Below, one piece after another: positions 21,261-25,440 of a stretch of DNA of 25,440 bases. The notes under the pieces were generated by a model. That model saw nothing but the letters and a program-made list of their open reading frames with translations, did no database searches and was not told where the DNA came from. A program made the translations under genes and the position numbers. This stretch comes from Thermoplasmata archaeon (lineage in GTDB: Archaea; Thermoplasmatota; Thermoplasmata; Thermoplasmatales; GCA-001856825): contig JAJYRY010000006.1 of assembly GCA_021793855.1 (NCBI GenBank), forward strand, positions 1-25,440. The letters are read 5' to 3'. Positions within the stretch are counted from its first letter, which is position 1. Each line of letters begins with the position of its first letter.

Positions 21261-21635
21261 TTATTTTTTGGTTATCTGTTCCTTTATCCTGTTGTATTCC
21301 TCCTGTGTTATGGAACCGCTTGCATATCTCCGATTTAGTATCTCCATTGCATCGCCTTTTTCCAAATCGAAATATCTTGGTCCATCGTGATTCCTTGCTA
21401 TGCCTACTATCCACAGTACGAATAGTATCAGGAGAACCAGGGGAACCAACATCATGAGCGCTCCGAACCCCCAGAAAGGACCATAGCCCCAACCAAACCC
21501 CATCATGCCGTAATAGGGGTATGTTCCGGCTGGATATCTGGGAACAAATATGGCATTCAGTATTACGGATATAACCACCACAGCTGCTATTACACCTATG
21601 AACAGCCAGAAAAACCTAAACATGTGATTTCTCAA
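21261..21635 (-). CDS. Two-helix membrane protein with SHOCT domain
   Basis: Protein of 124 residues of unknown function. Two hydrophobic helices (about 7-30 and 58-80) flank a Gly/Tyr/Phe-rich, probably extracytoplasmic loop (YPYYGMMGFGWGYGPFWGFG). The C-terminal 30 residues form a SHOCT domain (DAMEILNRRYASGSITQEEY), a short oligomerisation module often found in membrane or stress-related proteins. The start is TTG with AGGTGA 4 nt upstream; an ATG four codons later is the alternative. The gene follows a membrane-anchored winged-helix gene in the same direction after 59 nt, but has its own promoter framed by palindromes, suggesting separate control. Confidence 0.8.
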   Translation of the reverse strand: MRNHMFRFFWLFIGVIAAVVVISVILNAIFVPRYPAGTYPYYGMMGFGWGYGPFWGFGALMMLVPLVLLILFVLWIVGIARNHDGPRYFDLEKGDAMEILNRRYASGSITQEEYNRIKEQITKK

Positions 21636-21663
21636 TTTTTCACCTGATATACTTTAAGACTGA

Positions 21664-21673
21664 AAGAGCTCTT
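21664..21673. repeat. Palindrome AAGAGCTCTT overlapping the SHOCT gene TATA box
   Basis: A perfect 10 bp palindrome that overlaps the proposed TATA element (21671-21676) by 3 bp. A protein bound here would block TBP or the pre-initiation complex. Together with the 14 bp palindrome just upstream it makes a plausible two-site operator. Confidence 0.4.
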
Positions 21674-21676
21674 AAA
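21671..21676 (-). promoter_or_regulatory. TATA-like box of the SHOCT gene
   Basis: TTTAAG on the minus strand lies about 39 bp before the TTG start of the SHOCT gene. Transcription from about 25 bp downstream leaves a leader near 14 nt that includes the AGGTGA ribosome binding site. Other weak TATA-like sequences (GTATAT, nearer the gene) are too close. Confidence 0.45.
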
Positions 21677-21683
21677 TGCATCG

Positions 21684-21697
21684 TGAAATGTATTTCA
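21684..21697. repeat. 14 bp palindrome TGAAAT-GT-ATTTCA upstream of the SHOCT gene
   Basis: Perfect 6 bp arms with a 2 bp centre, 7 bp upstream of the TATA-like box and overlapping the stop codon of the winged-helix gene. Size and symmetry suit a dimeric winged-helix regulator; the neighbouring membrane-anchored winged-helix protein is an obvious candidate, but this is inference. Confidence 0.45.
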
Positions 21698-22249
21698 TTT
21701 CTGTGAAACTTGTTTCGAAACTCTTTTCAGCACTATCTGATTTGTGGTTCCGTGTCTGATTCTCTCGACTAACCCTTTTGCCTCCAGCCTGGTCAGGATT
21801 CTCGTTATTGTAGCCTTGGAATAACCCTTTACACTGGTAATATCCCTTTGAAGCAATGTACCTCCTGCATCCACCAGAATTGAGTATATCTCCCGTTCTC
21901 CCTCGTCTAGATATTTAATGACGTTCTCGTCAATGGGTATATCCCTCCTCTCAGCATTTAAGTCTTTAACGCTGCTTTCAGCCCTAGATAAAATGGAAAT
22001 TGTCCTTATGTTCCTGAACAGGAAGATCAGTGAAACGAACAGCAGGACCACAGAAGCCGATATTGCGGTAACTAGATAAAATGAATACGGTCTCACTGGT
22101 AGATTTGTGAAAACCGAGCTATCTACCAACAGGAAGAGGGTGAAAGAAAGAAGTATGAGCAGTATGACGGCTGATATAGCTATCACTACAGAAATAACCG
22201 CATTGAGGAGTGATTTGCTTAACGTACTGCCCTCTTCTATTCCTCTCAT
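21695..22249 (-). CDS. Membrane-anchored winged-helix transcriptional regulator
   Basis: Protein of 184 residues with two N-terminal transmembrane helices (about 16-42 and 56-78), a short hydrophilic linker and a C-terminal winged-helix domain (about 117-177). That domain carries YSILVDAGGTLLQRDITS and the recognition helix SKATITRILTRLEAKGLVER, a MarR-like archaeal arrangement. It probably senses something at the membrane and binds DNA from the cytoplasmic face; the signal is unknown. The start is the ATG at 22249 (or GTG at 22252); a TATTATAA box about 25 bp upstream indicates a leaderless mRNA. The next gene downstream is the SHOCT membrane protein, and then the ribosomal superoperon. Confidence 0.82.
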   Translation of the reverse strand: MRGIEEGSTLSKSLLNAVISVVIAISAVILLILLSFTLFLLVDSSVFTNLPVRPYSFYLVTAISASVVLLFVSLIFLFRNIRTISILSRAESSVKDLNAERRDIPIDENVIKYLDEGEREIYSILVDAGGTLLQRDITSVKGYSKATITRILTRLEAKGLVERIRHGTTNQIVLKRVSKQVSQK

Positions 22250-22269
22250 CACTTACCAAATTTAACTCA

Positions 22270-22277
22270 TTATAATA
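22270..22277 (-). promoter_or_regulatory. TATA box of the membrane-anchored regulator
   Basis: TATTATAA on the minus strand, centred about 25 bp before the ATG at 22249. The spacing places the transcription start at the initiator codon, so the mRNA is probably leaderless. Confidence 0.55.
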
Positions 22278-22416
22278 GATTTTGAGCAAACTTTTCCCTC
22301 TGAGACTTTGTTGGTGCAATTTTGCTTTCATGCCTCCTTGTCTTCCTTTTCCAATAGGGACCCTCACAAGATGTTCGTCATACTTCTAAGTGTTGGCAAT
22401 TCCTCATCCTCCCATT

Positions 22417-22438
22417 GTGAATGACTTTTCATCTTCAC
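22417..22438. repeat. Imperfect hairpin beside a palindrome
   Basis: GTGAA (22417-22421) and TTCAC (22434-22438) form the outer stem, TGA/TCA an inner stem with a two-base bulge, and CTTT the loop. It lies one base from the CAAACCGGTTTG palindrome. Function unknown; it could be part of an operator or a small RNA. Confidence 0.35.
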
Positions 22439-22439
22439 G

Positions 22440-22451
22440 CAAACCGGTTTG
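22440..22451. repeat. Perfect 12 bp palindrome CAAACCGGTTTG
   Basis: Every position is self-complementary, and its G/C centre stands out in an otherwise A/T-rich gap. It is about 90 bp after the nrdJ stop and about 160 bp before the regulator's promoter, so it is not placed like a simple repressor site. Confidence 0.45.
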
Positions 22452-22510
22452 TGAGAGACTATAGCACAGAGGGATGAAGCCTGGCCGTAAAACTGCATTA
22501 TTAGAGAAGA

Positions 22511-22524
22511 AAAATAAAAAAAAT
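22511..22524 (-). terminator. T-rich terminator after nrdJ
   Basis: On the minus strand a T8 run followed by A and T4 begins 18 nt after the nrdJ stop codon. Oligo-T tracts of this kind terminate archaeal RNA polymerase without a hairpin. No stem precedes it. Confidence 0.6.
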
Positions 22525-22541
22525 ATACCGTTGACCAGGTG

Positions 22542-24848
22542 CTATTCGCACTTAGAGTACCCACACGTTTTACATGTGAGACAGCCATTTTCCATAGCAA
22601 GAGTGTCGTTGTTACATCTTGGACAGGTTGAAAAAGACTTTTCCTTCTTCTCCTCTGTCTTTAATGCTGTCACAAGAAAGTCGCCGGCCAGTGTGGATTG
22701 CGGGGGCTCTCCCTTCATTGCAATTTCAATTGCCTTGGCTACACCATCTGGTACTGAAGTAATCTTGGCTCCACCCACAAATGTGGTTGTCTTTCCTTTT
22801 ATGCCCGTGAGTGCTCTGACTACCTTTGCAATGTCGCCTCCCTGCTGCAGGTATAGGGATAGCAATCTCCCTATTGCCTCAGAGTATGCCTTTTCTTCCG
22901 ATCCGGACTTGCCGACGTTCACGAATATCTCAACCGGCCGACCTGATTCATCAAAATTTATGGTTGTGTATAATTTTCCTGTTTCCAGTAACGGAAAGAC
23001 AATCGTCCTCCCCGTGAGTATTGTTGATCGCTCAAATTCTCTGTTCTCCTTCTTCCTTGCTGCCTCCTTTGTAAGCAAAATGCCCTCTCTTGATCCTTCC
23101 CTGTATACCGTCACTCCCTTGCAACCAGCCTTCCACGCATCAAAGTAAATCTTACCTACTTCTTCTGTCGTTACAGAGGAATCAAGGTTCACCGTGGATG
23201 AAATGGAGTGGTCTACATATTTTTGAATTGTTGCCTGTAATTTTATTCTGAACATCGGATCTATCTTATGAGCCTCCACAAAATATTCCGGAAGGTCCTT
23301 TTCCTCCTTCACCCCATAAAGTTCCATGTATTCCCTTACCAACGGATGGTAGACCTTGAACGTCTGCTTTGAGAGTGATTCACTTCTTCTGGTATAAGAG
23401 AAAGCAAAAACAGGTTCTATCCCGCTTGAAGTCCCTGCAAGGGCAGATCCGCTCCCCACTGGTGGAACTGTAATGAGTGCAACGTTTCGCAACCCGTTTT
23501 TCTTTATCTTTTCTATGAGTTCTGGACCAAGTCTTGAAATGAATGGAGACTTCAAATGCTTTTCAAGGTCGAACGCAGGGAATGTACCTTTTTCTGCCGC
23601 GATAGAAGTGCTCTCATCGTATATCATCTTCATTATTTTCTCAAACATGGAATCCACAAACCTTATGGATTCTGAAGTATCGTACTTGATCTTCAGCTTT
23701 ATGAGCATATCTCCTAGGCCCGTAAAACCAACACCTATTCTCCTACTCTTCCCGGCTTCATCCGTTTGTGGCTTCAGGGGATGCTTGAACATGTTATAAT
23801 CAACCACATCGTCCAAGAAGCGAACTGTGTACCTTACAGCTTTTTCAAGACCGTCCCAATCGACCTCTGCGTTTTCAAATGGGTTCTTTACGAACACCGC
23901 AAGGTTTACGTTCCCCAGATTGCAGGCTCCGTAGGCTTCCAGAGGTATCTCCGAACAAGGATTCGTGGTGAGTATTTCCATCCCGTTGTATTCAGACGTG
24001 CTCTCCTTCTTCATTGTGTCCCAGAAAATGAGCCCGGGTTCTGCCCAGTTTCTTGCTGATTCTATAAGTTCGTTCCACAACTCTCTTGCCCGAACAACTT
24101 TTTCAATTCTCTTTACCTTGCTGCTTTCATAACTAAGTACGAAATCGTCGTCGTCTTCCACCCTCTTCATGAATTCGTCGGTGATTTTTACAGAAATGTT
24201 TGCATAACGAACGCGGTTCAAGTCCCTCTTTATTCTTATGAAGTCGAGTATATCTGGATGATCGACTCTTATTGTGATCATCAGGGCGCCACGTCTTCCA
24301 GACTGACCTATCGTTCCAGTGGTTTCAGACATTATATTCATGAAAGACACACTTCCTGTAGATTTCAGAGCTGCGTTATTCACAGGAGCTCCCCTTGGCC
24401 TCAGAATGCTGATATCAGTGCCCACCCCTCCGCCTAGAGAGTAGGTTCTTGCTGCTTCCTTTGTCCACTCGAATATTGATTCCAGGGAATCGTCCCTTAT
24501 AGGAATAACATAGCAGTTGTTCAGCGTGACTCTTCTCTTAAACTTCTCCTGTCCAGCGCCAAACAAAATTCTTCCTCCAGGAACCATCCTGAAGTTTTCC
24601 AATAACCAATAGAATTTGTTTTCCCATTCTGCCTTCAGGGACTCGCTTTCTACAGAAGAGATCTCTCTGGCGACCCTCCTCCACATTTCTTCCGGGACCT
24701 TTTCTAGGAGTACACCATCATTGTCTTTTATTGCGTATTTGTCAATGAATACGCGTGCCCTAAGCTCATCGTTGTTAAACCTGACCAGAGTCTCTGCCGG
24801 AACTTCGCCCGCAATATCTTCTAAAAATTCGTCTCCTTCTGCACTCAT
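22542..24848 (-). CDS. nrdJ: Adenosylcobalamin-dependent ribonucleotide reductase, class II
   Basis: Reduces ribonucleotides to deoxyribonucleotides using vitamin B12 coenzyme, 768 residues. Catalytic residues are in place: N296, C298 and E300 in NPCSEIPL (radical site and its partners), with C112 (NNCYVIP) and C309 (YGACNLGNVNL) as the reducible disulfide; the 11-residue spacing between C298 and C309 matches class II enzymes. There is no N-terminal ATP-cone. The C-terminus carries a zinc ribbon (C742, C745, C759, C762) and a further C767 that may relay electrons. The ATG follows GTGAT. It stands alone with its own TATA-like box upstream and T-tract downstream. No class I or III gene is in this window. 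Confidence 0.95.
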   Translation of the reverse strand: MSAEGDEFLEDIAGEVPAETLVRFNNDELRARVFIDKYAIKDNDGVLLEKVPEEMWRRVAREISSVESESLKAEWENKFYWLLENFRMVPGGRILFGAGQEKFKRRVTLNNCYVIPIRDDSLESIFEWTKEAARTYSLGGGVGTDISILRPRGAPVNNAALKSTGSVSFMNIMSETTGTIGQSGRRGALMITIRVDHPDILDFIRIKRDLNRVRYANISVKITDEFMKRVEDDDDFVLSYESSKVKRIEKVVRARELWNELIESARNWAEPGLIFWDTMKKESTSEYNGMEILTTNPCSEIPLEAYGACNLGNVNLAVFVKNPFENAEVDWDGLEKAVRYTVRFLDDVVDYNMFKHPLKPQTDEAGKSRRIGVGFTGLGDMLIKLKIKYDTSESIRFVDSMFEKIMKMIYDESTSIAAEKGTFPAFDLEKHLKSPFISRLGPELIEKIKKNGLRNVALITVPPVGSGSALAGTSSGIEPVFAFSYTRRSESLSKQTFKVYHPLVREYMELYGVKEEKDLPEYFVEAHKIDPMFRIKLQATIQKYVDHSISSTVNLDSSVTTEEVGKIYFDAWKAGCKGVTVYREGSREGILLTKEAARKKENREFERSTILTGRTIVFPLLETGKLYTTINFDESGRPVEIFVNVGKSGSEEKAYSEAIGRLLSLYLQQGGDIAKVVRALTGIKGKTTTFVGGAKITSVPDGVAKAIEIAMKGEPPQSTLAGDFLVTALKTEEKKEKSFSTCPRCNNDTLAMENGCLTCKTCGYSKCE

Positions 24849-24880
24849 TCAAATCACTGTATTTCCTAGCTAATCTTAGT

Positions 24881-24896
24881 CATACTAAAACGTTTT
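24881..24896 (-). promoter_or_regulatory. nrdJ promoter with AAAACGTTTT palindrome
   Basis: On the minus strand TTTTAGTATG (24881-24890) is the best TATA-like element, 33-42 bp before the nrdJ ATG. Its first bases are half of a perfect 10 bp palindrome AAAACGTTTT (24887-24896), covering the site where TFB would bind. That could be a regulator site, or chance in A/T-rich DNA. Confidence 0.4.
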
Positions 24897-24955
24897 TGTG
24901 AATAAGTCTTTATCCAATGGTGAAGAGGTTTTATCAATAGCTATTATTATATTAC

Positions 24956-24970
24956 TAGGTAAATGACCTA
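24956..24970. repeat. Short inverted repeat TAGGT-N5-ACCTA
   Basis: Five bp arms in the 255 nt divergent region between nrdJ and the right-end regulator. Weak on its own. Confidence 0.3.
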
Positions 24971-25006
24971 TGTATTAGATGCAATTTGTCAAGTTTGAGT
25001 TCTAGC

Positions 25007-25023
25007 ACGAGTCTGGCGTGCAG
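25007..25023. repeat. G/C-rich hairpin GCACG-N7-CGTGC
   Basis: Five G/C-rich pairs with a 7 nt loop, in an otherwise A/T-rich divergent promoter region about 80 bp upstream of the right-end regulator. No T run follows directly on either strand, so a terminator is unlikely. It may be part of an unrecognised small RNA or an operator. Confidence 0.35.
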
Positions 25024-25079
25024 GTATCCACAAACAAAAATAGATAAATTGTTAAAAAATAAACTTAATAAATTTGATA

Positions 25080-25090
25080 AAATATAAATA
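25080..25090 (+). promoter_or_regulatory. TATA box of the right-end regulator
   Basis: AAATATAAATA, within a strongly A/T-rich stretch, is centred about 18 bp before the ATG at 25104 and 27-30 bp before the ATGs at 25113 and 25116. A leaderless start at one of the two later ATGs fits the spacing better. Confidence 0.5.
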
Positions 25091-25103
25091 TGGAATTTTT
25101 ATA

Positions 25104-25440
25104 ATGACTCGTATGATGGACGGATTTACCGCTGAGGACGAGAAGCTAGCTGGACTACTGATCCAGATGGGTGTGCCTAGAAACGTTTCAAAGGCTCTTG
25201 TCTATATGAAGGGGAGACAGGAAACAACCTCGGTAGAGATCGAGAAGAACGCAAACCTAAGACAGCCGGAAGTATCTATTGCTATGAGAATACTGAAGGA
25301 ACACGGCTGGATAATGAAGAGGGACATTAAGAAAGAAGGAAAAGGTAGACCCGTTCACGGATATAGGCTCGCAAAGCCATTTAACGAGATAGTCAAGGAA
25401 TTAGAAGAAGAACAGAGGAAGAAAATCACAGACATGCAGA
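25104..25440 (+). CDS. COG4738-like winged-helix transcriptional regulator, 3' end outside the window
   Basis: Partial gene; 112 codons are visible. The domain shows GVPRNVSKALVYMKGRQETTS (a TrmB-like first half), then EIEKNANLRQPEVSIAMRIL (recognition helix with the RQPEVS signature), then GWIMKRDIKKEGKGRPVHGY (wing), matching the predicted archaeal regulators of COG4738. After the wing comes a charged helical segment (IVKELEEEQRKKITDMQ) that may dimerise. Start candidates are ATG at 25104, 25113 and 25116; the first gives the longest form. Targets are unknown. It is divergent from nrdJ. Confidence 0.85.
   Translation, partial: MTRMMDGFTAEDEKLAGLLIQMGVPRNVSKALVYMKGRQETTSVEIEKNANLRQPEVSIAMRILKEHGWIMKRDIKKEGKGRPVHGYRLAKPFNEIVKELEEEQRKKITDMQ

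Larger units (their letters stand above)
22250..22541. other. Gene-poor gap between nrdJ and the membrane regulator
   Basis: About 290 nt without a convincing gene. It holds the regulator's TATA box, the T-rich terminator of nrdJ, an imperfect hairpin at 22417-22438 and a perfect palindrome at 22440-22451. On the minus strand two open frames meet at 22364-22367 by ATGA-type overlap of stop and start, and translate to coding-like but unrecognised sequence (one containing QWEDEELPTLR, the next VRVPIGKGRQGG). No tRNA or known RNA was recognised. Confidence 0.5.

Noticed and set aside
24849..25103. Cobalamin riboswitch upstream of the B12-dependent reductase
   Set aside because: No B12-box-like conserved core is visible, and the predicted nrdJ leader is only about 12 nt.
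1..25440. tRNA, rRNA, CRISPR arrays, complete insertion sequences
   Set aside because: I saw no cloverleaf with a T-loop motif, no rRNA segments, no regularly spaced direct repeats and no transposase with terminal inverted repeats. A tRNA scan and covariance-model search would be needed to exclude small RNAs.

Overview
The window reads as a chromosomal segment from an archaeon of the Thermoplasmata, most likely order Thermoplasmatales. The evidence is the set of archaeal-type ribosomal proteins (eL42, eS27, eS4, eL32, eL19) in archaeal S10/spc order, archaeal TATA boxes, a mix of leaderless genes and genes with strong GGAGGTGAT Shine-Dalgarno sites, and the apparent absence of eL34 and eL14 genes between cmk and truB, where many other euryarchaea carry them. 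I cannot place it to genus. No rRNA, tRNA, CRISPR array or complete insertion sequence is visible.

Left end (about 1-2210, plus strand): a compact translation cluster with its own TATA box. It encodes eL42, eS27, aIF2-alpha, Nop10 (53 residues) and a PAC2-family protein, with touching or overlapping stops and starts. Middle left (2257-5263): an arsenic locus on the minus strand (ACR3 arsenite permease, then an overlapping ArsR repressor), a 54-residue leaderless orphan on the plus strand, and a CPA1/NhaP-type cation/proton antiporter on the minus strand.

Main block (5307-21072, minus strand): one continuous S10-spc superoperon of 29 genes. In transcription order: uL3, uL4, uL23, uL2, uS19, uL22, uS3, uL29, aIF1, RNase P Rpp29, uS17, uL14, uL24, eS4, uL5, uS14, uS8, uL6, eL32, eL19, uL18, uS5, uL30, uL15, SecY, adenylate kinase, a DUF106/EMC3-type insertase-like membrane protein, CMP kinase and Cbf5/TruB. 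Almost every junction is a 1-38 nt overlap or a gap below 12 nt. It couples ribosome assembly, membrane insertion (SecY, DUF106), nucleotide kinases and RNA modification or processing (Rpp29, Cbf5). Nop10, the partner of Cbf5 in H/ACA particles, lies in the left cluster.

Right end (21261-25440): a membrane-anchored winged-helix protein followed by a two-helix SHOCT-domain membrane protein whose TATA box is bracketed by two palindromes; a 289 nt gene-poor gap with inverted repeats; an adenosylcobalamin-dependent (class II) ribonucleotide reductase; and the 5' part of a COG4738-like winged-helix regulator running off the right edge.

Most of the window is conserved housekeeping sequence. The points most worth checking are: cbf5/truB has no ATG, GTG or TTG start although its reading frame and a perfect Shine-Dalgarno site are intact; SecY has an extra N-terminal two-helix segment; an 18-codon open frame lies in the uL3 leader and ends two bases before the uL3 start; the membrane regulator/SHOCT promoter has two palindromes; and a 54-residue leaderless orphan sits beside the arsenic genes.
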